DNA of 64,000 nucleotides from Syncephalastrum monosporum B8922 (lineage: Eukaryota > Mucoromycota > Mucoromycetes > Mucorales > Syncephalastraceae), in the NCBI GenBank assembly GCA_000697355.1, contig JNEN01001251.1, forward strand, positions 1 through 64,000, read 5' to 3'. The position numbers and the translations under genes are program-made. Under the pieces are notes generated by a model. The model ran no database searches and was not told where the DNA came from. It worked only from the letters and a program-made list of their open reading frames with translations. Within the stretch, counting starts at the first letter, position 1; each line of letters begins with the position of its first letter. Shown one piece after another: positions 47,184 through 57,922 of this stretch.

Positions 47184-48509
47184 TTATTTTTCACTGAAAG
47201 GCTCTACCAGCATCTTGCTGAAATCTTTGATATCCTCTGTACCGCGGACTTCTTTGGTAAGAAGCGGCATCCGCACGATATGGAAATCTTCATAAAGATC
47301 GTAAATCTGCTCGAGGTACTTTTGCTGCATCTTGTGTCTCACATTGCAGTGCTCGCAGTTAGATCCTACATCGCCATGTCAGCATAGGCTCTTTGCTTTT
47401 GTCGTATGAATCACTTACCATCCTTGGGAAATAGCAGCTGATTCACGACAATATTGTGGGTATCGATGTGGTAGGCCGTGAGTTCCTGGATCATGCGTTC
47501 GGTCTCGTAGAGCGACAAGAACTCGGAAATGCAAACGCAGATGAAGGTCGTGATGTTCTATGGTCGACGGACCATTGAGTTACCATGTTCTTTTTGACTG
47601 TTTTTCACTCCCCTCTCCATAAACCGACAATAGACTTACCGGATCCTTGAACTGGTTGTTTACTTCTGTGATCACCGAACGCATTTCCTCAAGCTTGGAG
47701 AACATGTCTTCTTGGTTGGCATTCAAACCCATCATGCCCGACACCTGCTGGAACATGGGGCCAAAGCGACCGCTCAGGCCGCTGATCTTGGCAAGAGCCT
47801 TCTCGAGCACGGTCGGGAAGGACAAGAAGCGCAGGGTATGGCCGGTCGGAGCAGTGTCGAAAACGACAACAGAGTATTTCATGGACTTGACCTGTTTCAT
47901 GACTTCAGCAAAACCCATGGCCTCATCGACACCAGGAATCGCGTAGGCCAGGTCTTGCACCATGCTGCCCATCGCATTGCCCTGATCCGCTATAGACGAA
48001 TCAGCACATGTTGGTATTGAGAGCCATCATCCCAACCACTTACACTGCTCAATCATCTCCTGAATGCTGGAGGTAGGGTCAATTTCCTAGTCACAAACAG
48101 ACGTGTCAGCAGGTCAAAGCGCCAGACAGAAGGGCACAGGCAGACAGACCATGGCATAGAGATTCTCAAAACCGTTGACAAGGGTGGCCTCTTTGGAGAA
48201 TTTTTGACCAAAGGCATCCGACAGATTGTGAGCAGGATCGGTCGAAATCAAGAGGACGGATTCGCGCACTTTGGAGAGTTGGACAGCCAAGGAGCAGGAG
48301 GTGGTGGTCTTGCCTATGGAGTGGAAGAACAGCAGAATGGGATGACGCGTGTTAGATGAGTGTAATAATAGGAACAGTAAAAGATGAAGAATATACATAC
48401 CGACACCACCCTTGCCACCCACGAAAATCCAGTGGAGCGAGTCCTGATCAAGGACGTTCTTGAGGGTGGGCTCAAGAGGCTGCATATCATCGTCAGACAG
48501 GTCAGACAT
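47184..48509 (-). CDS. GET3: Get3/TRC40 tail-anchored protein targeting ATPase
   Basis: Six exons (48509-48401, 48313-48150, 48086-48044, 47989-47640, 47557-47419, 47365-47184) give 328 residues. The deviant P-loop [20 protein letters not shown] is split by intron 1. Switch [17 protein letters not shown] follows, then the methionine/glycine-rich client-binding helices ([13 protein letters not shown]), [18 protein letters not shown], and VVNQLLFP. The zinc-binding CEHC (about residues 271-274) that bridges the homodimer is present. The protein ends in an acidic/aromatic region [20 protein letters not shown]. It carries tail-anchored proteins from Sgt2/Get4-Get5 to Get1-Get2 at the ER. Convergent with LAG1, another ER-membrane gene; no operon-like meaning in a fungus. 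Confidence 0.97.
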
Positions 48510-49044
48510 GGTGAGGAGAACAAGGAACGAGGAAAACAAGAATCGTCGCTGAGTTACAATGGTAGGAAGGGCGTGCTTCACATTCTGGAAACACCCACCA
48601 CCGAAAAGGAAATAGCGCCTTCTCCAGACTCTTTCTTCTTCTTTCAATGCACGACACCCACTTTACAGCGCCGTCCGGCTACTTTGCTATCTAGCTTGTG
48701 AACGTCCGAGCAGACGAATTTAAATGTCCCCTGACTATTTATGATTCTAAAAAAGATCACTTTTGTCCGGCAGACGCAAGTGGACCGAGACACCAAGTAA
48801 GAAAAAGGCATGCGACAAGTGTGACCAGAAAATGGTACACCCTATTGTACAAGAGAAAAAGAATACCTACTCGTGATGCCGAGGGGCTAGCTCAGTTATC
48901 TTCTCGTGCGTCTGTCACTGTACCTTGCCCTGGCTTCCAAATAAGCGTTGATCCGGCTATATTTATTACCCTCGTGAAAAAAGCGTGTTGTTTAAGAGTG
49001 ATCGATGACTGCACATATACTATATAGCGGCAAAGCAGGAAGGT
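48510..49044. other. intergenic between GET3 promoter and SUN gene end
   Basis: GET3 upstream sequence and 3' flank of the SUN-domain gene, both minus strand. No gene recognised. Confidence 0.35.
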
Positions 49045-50778
49045 TTATTCAAGGGTGGGTGTTCCGTGGATACGTACACGGTACAAGCAAGTATAGTCGG
49101 GGTTACCCCAGTTGTCTTCTATTTGTATCAGTACAGCTTCAAACGTTGAAACACGCAGCATCTCAAAATACGATGTTTGTATAGTATAATTGCTGTGGAT
49201 ATCGTATCTGACTTCGCCAAGACGAATCTTTTCGTACGTGTCGCGGAAAAGGCCTCGCCTACAGTTGAGCAGACCATAAATGATGATGTCTTTGGGTGCT
49301 GAGGTTCCGTTAACCAGGAGCTCCTTGCCAGCATGTTCAACCGTGACGCCTTGCACAAAAATCGGCTCGCTCAGGAAAATAGCGAGAGAACCTTGAGATC
49401 CTTTCATGGGCCAGCAGTTGCCAACGTGCGTGTCTGGATTCAGCACCATGTCCGGGGGATTGCTGGAGGGACCGAGATCGAAAAGATAGCGCAAGACATA
49501 TTGCATATAGTTATCACCAGGAATATAAGTTGCTGTTGTAAGGGATGCGATCACGACAGCACCACGACTGCCCAGGGCATAGTCGGGCTTCATGATCATG
49601 TCCAAAGACAACCGCCGTATCGTTTCTTGTACAATCGCCTCCATGTCTGTCGGGCTGAGACTCGGCGACTTTGCCTTTCCTTGCTGTTGCTGTTGGTGTC
49701 GCCTGGCAATTTCGGCCTTGATCCACGCTGACCAAACCTTGTGGTTTTTTTCAATCACCTGCATGACTTCCTTGCCGGTTTTTCTTAAAAACTGGTCCTC
49801 CATCGCTTGGTTGTCGTGCTGCACCATGTCATCCCAATCGTCTCCCAGTGAGTGAGTGCCAAGGAGATGTTGAGACACAGCATCTGCAATAGTGGCCGAT
49901 ATATCGTCATAAGAGGGAGTAGCAGCCACTGTCTCGTGAGCCTCGGGGGTGGCACCAGAGTCGGTGAAGCCAGCGGACACTGGGCCAATGTGCGATAGCA
50001 CTTGTGCAAAAGCTACCGAGGTGAACGGACCATGACTCGTGAAGGAGGGCATGCATGACTTGAACAGCTCGTATACCACACTAACATGAGTGTACCTCAG
50101 TACAATGGAGACATAGATGCAGAGCGCGACGATGAGGAACGGCACTAGAGGTGAGCGTGGTGGTTCATTATGAAAGCGCCATGGATGGAAAGGGTCGATA
50201 TATCGCCTATCAGGGAGGAAGCCTCCTTTCTTCATGACAAAGAGCACTGGATTGACAATGAGAATACCAACGGCCATGTCGAGGACATATATCATGGAGA
50301 AGACAACTTCCTTGATAGAGAAAGGAACGAGGAATATGACATAGAGTACCCAGATGTATGTTTTTTCGGCGTGGAGAAAGAGCTGTCGCCAAAGGATGCC
50401 TTCTTCGCCGTGCCGCTTCTCGGCATGTGTTCGGTCAGTGAGAGTGTTCACTTTATTTTGGCTAGAGGAGTCCTCCACAGAAACCCGACGAAGGCTGGGC
50501 GGTGTTGATACCGGGTGGGTTTGTTCTCGGGAAGGCAATGGAGGTGATGGTTGAGGTACTGACTTGACTTTTTTTTTGGTTATTGGTAAGCTAGTCAGTG
50601 TTGTGTTTTATATTCTTGATCTACCATGTAACTGCTGATGGATGAGGCCGGTCGATCTATTGGTCCTTCCAACAGCTTGAGGGAAGACTTTCTCAAATTC
50701 TTCACGGTTTTTCCTCGCCTTAGATACGCGATCCCACTGTTCTTCATCACCAGAGAGGCTTCCACCTGAAAAAAACAT
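49045..50778 (-). CDS. SUN-domain nuclear-envelope protein (Sad1/UNC-84 family)
   Basis: Exons 50778-50625 and 50558-49045 give 555 residues. The first exon encodes a polar N terminus (SGDEEQWDRVSKARKNREEF); joining yields LIHQQLHVPQPSPPLPSREQ. Upstream of residue 1 the sequence is also acceptor-like (TTTTTTTCAG|GTGG), so a further 5' exon is possible. Two or three membrane segments follow (VLYVIFLVPFSIKEVVFSMI; FLIVALCIYVSIVL), then a luminal linker with coiled-coil character and a Gln run. The SUN domain occupies ~365-555: PDYALGSRGAVVIASLTTAT, PDTHVGNCWPMKGSQGSLAI, FLSEPIFVQGVTVEHAG, and ending WGNPDYTCLYRVRIHG. It spans the inner nuclear membrane and pairs with KASH proteins. Confidence 0.92.
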
Positions 50779-51611
50779 GCTATGTATGAATAGCAAGAAG
50801 GGAGATGTAGAATAACAGCTCTTGTATGGTGTGATTAATACTCTCGATGTATTTCATTGTACGTGGATATAATGACAACCGTCTGCTAATGATATACCAT
50901 TCTCTGTGTATGTCCAAACATACTGCTATATATGTCTCATTAGGACAATAAGGACGTTGGGGTGAGTTTTTTGTATTGTAGCCACTTGTACGTATACGCA
51001 TAAAAAAAGCTCTATGTATGCCATGATCGCTGCTTCCAAAACAGCGAAAATACTGTACTAGACTCGCTATGCATGTGACAGACCCGGCCACAATAACATA
51101 CAGTAGTATAGTGCAAATCTCAGTATTGGTTTCGAGTAAACGAACTTTAATTGTACATGGTAAGCAAGATTGACAGTGAAATGCAGTATACTGTAGGGAA
51201 GAAAGACGAACGTAAAAAAAATGAGACCCTTATTTGGCGGAGGGCTGTCTGATTTGCATGCATACATGCTTGTGTCTGAAGGTTTTCCATTATAGCCACT
51301 ACTTTACATTTTGTGTCACCCATCTGAGTACGCCAGTGTATAGGTCCCCGTTGCGATCAAATTGAATGCAACGTCTGGCAAGGTCTACATTGGGGTAGTG
51401 GCATAGGAAGCAAGATCAGCTGGCGCGACATAGGATCGCAGTGAAGAATATGAGTCAATGCAGACTGTGGGTATACCGTGTATAAGCTGCGGGCGGAAGA
51501 CAGCCGTCCCACGGTCGCTGAATTTCTTTCTTTTTTTTTTTTTTTTTCTTCGGTTGATAAATGCCGGCGCTTCGATTTCCGCTCATGATCCCTTCTACTT
51601 CCACTTATACC
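50779..51611. other. divergent region between SUN and PNP genes
   Basis: No gene recognised. A T19 run lies at 51530-51548, just before the PNP start region. Confidence 0.35.
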
Positions 51612-52621
51612 ATGTCCGAAGCCCTGTACGCGTCAGCCGCAAAGTACCTCAAGGAACAGATCCCAGAACACTACCACGCCGTCCGCTTGGCGGTCATTTG
51701 CGGCTCCGGCCTCGGTGGCCTGGTCAACACGATTGAGCAATCCACCAAGATCGAGTTTGCGTATGCCGATATCCCTGGCTTCGTCGCCAGCACAGGTAAA
51801 ACAACGCTAGGGAGACGGGTTCGTCCTTTGCATTCGTTACTCACCCGCATGGTGCAGTGGCGGGCCATTCCGGCAAGCTTGTGTTTGGATTCCTGGGAGA
51901 TCAGCGCACGCCGACTGTCTTCATGGTGGGCCGCTTCCATCTGTACGAGGGCCACACCGTACAGGAGTGCACCTTCCCTGTCCGTGTCCTGAAACTTCTC
52001 GGGGTGGAGACGCTGGTGGTGACCAACGCATGCGGCGCATTGAACCCAGAGCACAAGGTGGGCGATATCATGGTCATCAACGACCACTTCTCGCTGGCAG
52101 GTATGGCAGGGGAGAGTCCTTTGCGCGGCAAGAACCTCGATGCGTTCGGCCCCCGTTTCCTGGCCATCTCGGAAGCATACAACTACCGTCTCCGTAAACT
52201 CGCATTCAAGGCGGCCCTGAAGATTGGTATTAGCAAGGATGATATCCGGGAAGGTGTCTATGCGCATGTGGCTGGCCCGTGCTATGAGTCTCGTACCGAG
52301 GCACGCTTTCTTCAAATGTGTGGCGCAGACGTCGTCGGTATGTCAACCGTACCTGAGGTGGTCATTGCCCGTCACTGTGGTATCAAGGTTCTCGGCTTGT
52401 CCCTGATCACCAACCCTGTGATCACCGCACGTGGCAAGGATGCCAAGAAGGAGGTCCTGACTGAGCTCGGCATCGAGACCGTCGTTGACGACGAGGTTGA
52501 TACTGAGCTGATGAAGGCTGACCATGAAGAGGTCTTGGAGACCAGTGCTCGTCGCGCAGACGACATGCAGTCCATGGTCAAGTGCTTTGCTGACCTTCTC
52601 GCCGAGAACCCGGTCGCATAA
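51612..52621 (+). CDS. PNP1: purine nucleoside phosphorylase
   Basis: Exons 51612-51795 and 51858-52621 encode 315 residues. Two upstream in-frame ATGs (51561, 51585) exist; 51612 is chosen because MSEALYASAAKYLKEQIPEH aligns with the short N terminus of trimeric PNPs. Family motifs are complete: RLAVICGSGLGGL, VAGHSGKLVFGFL (completed across the intron), GRFHLYEGH, TNACGALNPE, HVAGPCYESRTEARFLQMCG, GMSTVPEVVIARHCG and the base-binding SLITN. It is the low-molecular-mass trimeric type that cleaves inosine and guanosine with phosphate to base plus ribose-1-phosphate in purine salvage. Many C-ending codons suggest good expression. Convergent with the ABC transporter gene, 123 bp apart. Confidence 0.96.
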
Positions 52622-52744
52622 CTGCTTTTTTTTTGCCTTCTTTTTTTCTTCCTTCATTCTAGACATGTCTCTATTTAACACGCTTGCCATAAATGCAATC
52701 CTTTTTTCTAATGTGCCATTTTCTTTTTTATTTCATGCTCTGAA

Positions 52745-55700
52745 TTAGAATGTGGTTTTGCTCTTGCTCTTCTTCTTCTTTTTGCGGTTTTTCGGTGGAG
52801 ACTTTGCAGAGGAGGGCGCGGCTGTCGAGGTAGGAGTACCACTGGCTGCGGGCTGGCTGCTGTCGCCTTCTGTCGACCGCTCTACTTCTGTAGGCGACGA
52901 GACCAGATTCTCGTCCCGGGTAATAGGCGGCTGCGTGTCAATTCGGGTCACAGCAGGCGGCTCGGCAGGTTGCTCTGGTGCGCTGTTTGTGGCGGGCGCA
53001 AGCGCCTCTTCGGCCTTGCTGAGATTCTCTTCGGCCTTTCTGGCTTCTGCATCCTCAACTTCCGCCGCCGTAGGTACAGGTTCTTCCTTCTTGGTATTCT
53101 CGGTAACAGATCGCTCTTGATAAGGCGACACTTCCTGTCGCTTGGTATTTTCTGTGTCAGCGTTGGTGGATTTCTTTTGGGCCTGGCTTTCCTCCTGGGG
53201 GATGGCCGATGCAGGCGGCGCTGAGACTTCGTCCACCTTATTATCCTTGGAGTTTTCCTCAGAGTCATTCTGAGTAGTGCCTTCATCGTCGTCATGCAGT
53301 TGCTTCTGCCACATTTCATAGTAGATACCTAGACAGCGTATCAGTGCAGGTTTAGACACACATGCTTCCACGAACGTACCCTCGTTGCCATTGGCGACAG
53401 CTTGACGCATTAGTTCATCGTGGCTTCCAGATTCTACAACTTGACCATCCTTGATGCTGCTCAGACATTAGTAAAACATCGCTTTCAATACAGTCGTACT
53501 TACACAAGGATCAGGTCCGCGTTGACGATAGTGGACAGACGATGCGCAATTATCAAAGTTGTACGGTCATGTGTCATGGCCGAAAGGGCCTGCTGGATCT
53601 GTCGCTCGGTACCACTGGCAAAATAAATGAGCGAATGGTGTATAAAAAGCTATCGTCTGTACTCACGTATCCAAAGCGCTCGTTGCTTCGTCCAAAAGGA
53701 TGATCGGTGGATCCTTAAGAATCGTACGTGCAATAGCAACACGTTGCTAGGTGGACAAATGACCTCTTTTTAGCACACTTTCCATTCTACCCGTGTAGCT
53801 TTTTCCGCACTTACCTTTTCACCACCGCTCAAACGCAAGCCGCGTTCGCCAACTTTCGTCTCGTAACCTATCATCCCAAAATATTAGACGGTGGACATTG
53901 AGAACCTCGGCCACATGCTCCTACCATCAGGGAACTGGAGAATCTTGTCGTGAATCTGAGCAGCCTTAGCCGCCTTGAAAATGGCATCCTCGGGTGCGTG
54001 CACGTTGCCATAACCGATGTTGTACATAATCGTATCGTTGAATAGCACGGTATCCTGAGGCACGACACCAATATTTTGACGCAACGATTGCTGACGAATT
54101 TGGCGAATGTCTTGGCCATCAATGTATATATGGCCCGAGCTCGGATCGTAGAAGCGGAACAAAAGACGCAGGATCGTGGATTTGCTGCGATATATGTGCA
54201 TGAGAACAAAAGTAGGACAATGACTGGCTTCATGCTTACCCGCCACCAGAGGGACCCACAAGTGCGACCGTAGCCCCACGAGGGATAGAGAAGGAGATAC
54301 CATTGAGTGCGTTCTGACGGGGATCGTAGGCAAAGCTGACGTTGTCTGTAAACGTATGTTAGAGGTTGCTGCTGTGTGACGCTGTATCACCTACCGAATA
54401 CGACGTGGCCTTCTTTGACAACAAGGTCCTTGGCATTGGGAGCATCTTTGACCGTCTGCTTCTCCTCAAAGAGCGCCAACATCTTCTCCATGTCGATAAA
54501 GTTCTGCTGGATCATGCGATAGTACGTGCCAAAGAAGTGAAGCTGCATACATGAGCAGCAATCAGTATCGCTTATTCACATATACGCAGGACAACCACTT
54601 ACCGGCGTATAGAGCTGCATCATGTACATGTTGTAGGTGACAAAGTTACCCGCGGTAAGTCTGCCCTCTGAGACCTCCCACGCGAACAAGAGACAACCAG
54701 CGAGGAGACCAGAGGTAATAACAGCATTCTGCATCAGGTTGAGCACATTTAAAGAGGTAGAGCTCTTCCAGTCCGCCTTTTGGTATTCTCTTATCGCCTC
54801 CTGGTAGCGTCCGATTTCAAAGTCCTCGGCACCATAGTACTTGACGGTCTCAAAGTTCAGAAGAGAGTCGACAGCTTTTGTGCGGGCCGAATTGTCAAGC
54901 TCAATCATCTTGCGGCGGTACTTGGTTCGCCATTCGGTGAGTGAAATTGTAACAAACAAGTAGAGCGCCATGGTGACAAAAACAATCAAACCAAAGGGCG
55001 GAGAGAACTTGACGGTAAAGACAACGACGGCGACAAGGATATTGGCCAGGGCAGGGAGCACCTGAAACAATATTTGCGACAAGAGTTGCACAATACTGTT
55101 TGTGCCACGGTCCATCACTCGAAGCACTTCGCCTGTTTTGCGGTTGATATGGAACTGCAAGGACAGGCCATGCAAGTGGCTGAACATTTTGACCGAGATT
55201 TCGCGGGTCGTGTACTGTCCGATAGGAATCCAGAGCCAGTTTTGCAGTGACTGGATCAAGCCCGACTAAAGAAATACGGCGAAACATGACAGGAGTTGAG
55301 TGATTCCGTCAAAGAATGGATCCGAAAGGCAAAAAAAAATGCCAACTTACTCCACCCTGCAGAAATCTGAGACCGACGTAGGCAAGCACGGCAGCCCAAG
55401 CGAATCGTCCTGCAATAAGAAGCCAGAAAGAAACAGAAAAAGAAATGTCAGACGTCATGAATGACGCATTGGGTTGTACTATGTGTTACCTTTGCCATCG
55501 CCAAAGCTATCCACGACATAACCAATCTGCAGCGGCGTCAAGGCATTCACGGCCAAGCCGACCAGCATAAGACAGAAGCACGCCAAAACCAGCAGCTGGA
55601 GCCACACCGAGCGATGGGGCCAAATATATGGCATGAGCTTGCGCATTTTGATCATAAATTTGGAAAGGCCGCTGCCTTCGTCCTCCTTTGGTGGGGTAGA

Positions 55701-56501
55701 GATCCCCTCAGGCGACGTGCCATACGAGTTTCCGTTGCCGTTCGCGAGAAGAGGGGTCCGTTCAGCAGTAGGACGTGTAAACATGCTGATCACGCATAGC
55801 AGGACGGTGCCCAATTCGAGAATGTACCGCGTGACAAATATCCCGAGAAGCATGTAATCGTAAGCGCTGAACACGGTTCCTAGAAGAGGAGATATATGCA
55901 AGGAAACAGAGAGAGAGAGACAGAAACGGAGAGAAGCGTAATGTTAACATCTTGGTTTTCATGCATCCCGGGTGGCAGCCCGTTTACCTGGTCTAGGGCG
56001 CAGCATGCCGACAGCCCACAGCCAAGCGACCATGGTCTCGCCTAGGAAGGCGGCCATCCAAAAGGCGTATTGCACCCAGGTCCATTCGCCGTACTTGTAT
56101 GTTTCATCCGTAAGTGATACGAGACTGAGCACCCACGCGAGCCAGGACACGCCGATGTAGTAAGCAAAGACGCTGGAGGTCCACGACGACTCGAACAGAG
56201 CGCGTGCGACGACAACGCCAGCATCACCGAGAAAAGTGACGACAATCGTGAGGGCCAGAGCAACAATGAGTTTCGAGAGCGGGTCTAAGCGTCGACGAGA
56301 CGAGTGGTTCGGCTCCTGCCACGGGGGGGCGCGTGTCTGCAAGTAACGACCCAGGCCGAAAACAGCCGCTAGAACGAGCAGAGCGGTTGGCGTGGTAAAG
56401 AACGGGGTGGCCCACGTCAGCGGCCCGGGAGAGTAATACGGCGGAAAAGGGCTCGCCTGCTGCGAAGCTTCCTCGTCCGTCATGACGAAAGGAAGCTCCA
56501 T
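52745..56501 (-). CDS. HMT1: vacuolar half-size ABC transporter, Hmt1/ABCB6 type
   Basis: Twelve exons (56501-55988, 55879-55490, 55409-55351, 55265-54603, 54542-54395, 54345-54240, 54184-53925, 53867-53815, 53746-53667, 53614-53504, 53456-53380, 53328-52745) give 1014 residues. An extra N-terminal membrane domain of about five helices (1-190) precedes the six-helix ABC core (~235-560), as in fission-yeast Hmt1 and ABCB6. The nucleotide-binding domain has Walker A GPSGGGKST (about 620-628), Q-loop [14 protein letters not shown], signature [15 protein letters not shown], Walker [14 protein letters not shown] and the IIAHRLSTI histidine. The C-terminal ~185 residues are unusual: Glu/Ala/Pro-rich and ending in a Lys-rich [15 protein letters not shown]. 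Hmt1 relatives move thiol-peptide-metal complexes into the vacuole; substrate here is inferred. It shares a 152-bp divergent promoter with URM1. Confidence 0.94.
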
Positions 56502-56653
56502 TCCAGAAAGTTGAGAAGAAAAGAGAAAGGAATAGATAGAAAGGGAGCGGGTGGAGGGCAAAAAAAAAACTCTTACCATTCGGCATTTGTGTTCTTCCTT
56601 TGAATTCGAACCCAACCCACTTTTTCCTTCTTTTTTCCATACTCTTTCACGCC
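56502..56653. promoter_or_regulatory. bidirectional promoter between HMT1 and URM1
   Basis: Only 152 bp separate the two start codons, so the region must hold both promoters and both leaders. It is C/T-rich on the URM1 strand. Confidence 0.6.
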
Positions 56654-57073
56654 ATGGCAAGTGTGAATATCAAGGTCGAGTTCAGGTACTCGTCAGAAGG
56701 CAAGCACGATAGACAACTGACTGACTTTATATTTCCGTAGTGGTGGTATGGAACTGCTGTTCAACAATGTTCGGCAGCATGAGCTGTCAATACCGTCCGA
56801 TCCAGCCCAGCCCGCCAAGCTTCGCGATCTGATCTTTTATATTCGCGACAATCTCATGACGGATAAGAAGGATCTGTTTGTCGACAAAGACACGGTGTAA
56901 GTCACATTGACATAACTCTACTCCTCTGTATTCTGATCCCGTGATGTGATGGTAGTCGACCTGGGATCCTTGTGTTGATCAACGACACCGACTGGGAATT
57001 ATGTGACGAACTCGAATATGAGTTGCAGGACAAGGATGAGATTGTATTTATTAGCACTCTGCATGGTGGATAG
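56654..57073 (+). CDS. URM1: ubiquitin-related modifier Urm1
   Basis: Exons 56654-56685, 56741-56896 and 56956-57073 encode 101 residues, the usual Urm1 size. It starts [20 protein letters not shown], continues [13 protein letters not shown] and [20 protein letters not shown], and ends VFISTLHGG. The C-terminal Gly-Gly that becomes a thiocarboxylate is exactly at the end, so no processing is needed. Urm1 donates sulfur for the 2-thiolation of wobble uridine in tRNAs and can be conjugated to proteins under oxidative stress. The first exon is only 32 nt, which hides the gene from simple open-frame searches. The gene converges with the acidic-protein gene, with only 26 bp between stop codons. 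Confidence 0.97.
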
Positions 57074-57099
57074 AAATGAGAAATGTGATGTTATATTAT

Positions 57100-57774
57100 T
57101 TACAAAGCAAGCGGCAGAACCGGCCAGAGTACAACCTCGTGTTCTTGGTTGACACATTCATCAATGTAAGCTGCATTCAGCATATGCTCTCGTATCCGCA
57201 CCTCGTCTACGGAGCTCGGGGTCTCGTTGAGGACAAGCCGCGCTGCAGGTGCTTCCGCCCAATCGTGAAATGACTTGGATATCAGCTCATCGTCGTCCGT
57301 TTCGGAAGCCACACTTTGCTCTTCCTCTGCCAAACCTATTCACAGATATAGACATATATATGTTAGCGTATATGTAAGGATGATGTCGACGACAAATGAA
57401 TGTATTGAGATATTACGTTCTTTCCGGTAAGCTTCCGAGAAGCGAAATATTTCGATCTGCTCTTTGGTAAGTTGGCTCGCGTCGGGTTGCTCTTCTTCAA
57501 CATACTCTCCTTGATATGGCTCTTCCTGATAATAAGGTTCCTGGGTATCATAATATGCGTAATTATATGTGTCGCCGGAGTAGTCGTAGCCGTAGTGGTA
57601 GCTTTGATCATAAGTACCAGACTGATCAAGGTAGTGATCGCGAGTGTGATCATCGTGCTGCTGCTGGTGCTGTTGCTGAGTCTGAGTAAGGCCGAGTATG
57701 TCCTGCCATGCCTGAGTAGACTGTGCTCCGAAATGGCGAGCGTGGAAGGATCCAAAGTTGAGTGCGTTGCTCAT
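57100..57774 (-). CDS. unrecognised acidic, Tyr/Gln-rich protein
   Basis: Exons 57774-57417 and 57335-57100 encode 197 residues. I cannot name the family. It starts MSNALNFGSFHARHFGAQST, has a His/Gln and then Tyr/Asp/Gly-rich low-complexity middle (DYSGDTYNYAYYDTQEPYYQ), and then a conserved-looking helix SQLTKEQIEIFRFSEAYRKE. The second exon is acidic (ETDDDELISKSFHDW) and ends hydrophobic (VVLWPVLPLAL). The Tyr-rich tract is of the kind found in RNA-binding or condensate proteins. No signal peptide or membrane segment. Splicing preserves frame (KER|LAEEEQ). It diverges from SEC15 (148 bp between starts) and converges on URM1. Confidence 0.72.
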
Positions 57775-57922
57775 TGGCGTGAAGAAGAACAGAAGGAGAA
57801 GACGCGCTTCCCCGCTGCCGTGCTTCAACTGGGCAACTTTGGGTGTGTGTGTGCATAAAGTTTTAAATGCCGACGAAATGGGAAGGACAAGGACAACCGT
57901 GTCACTTTTTTCACGTTCAACC

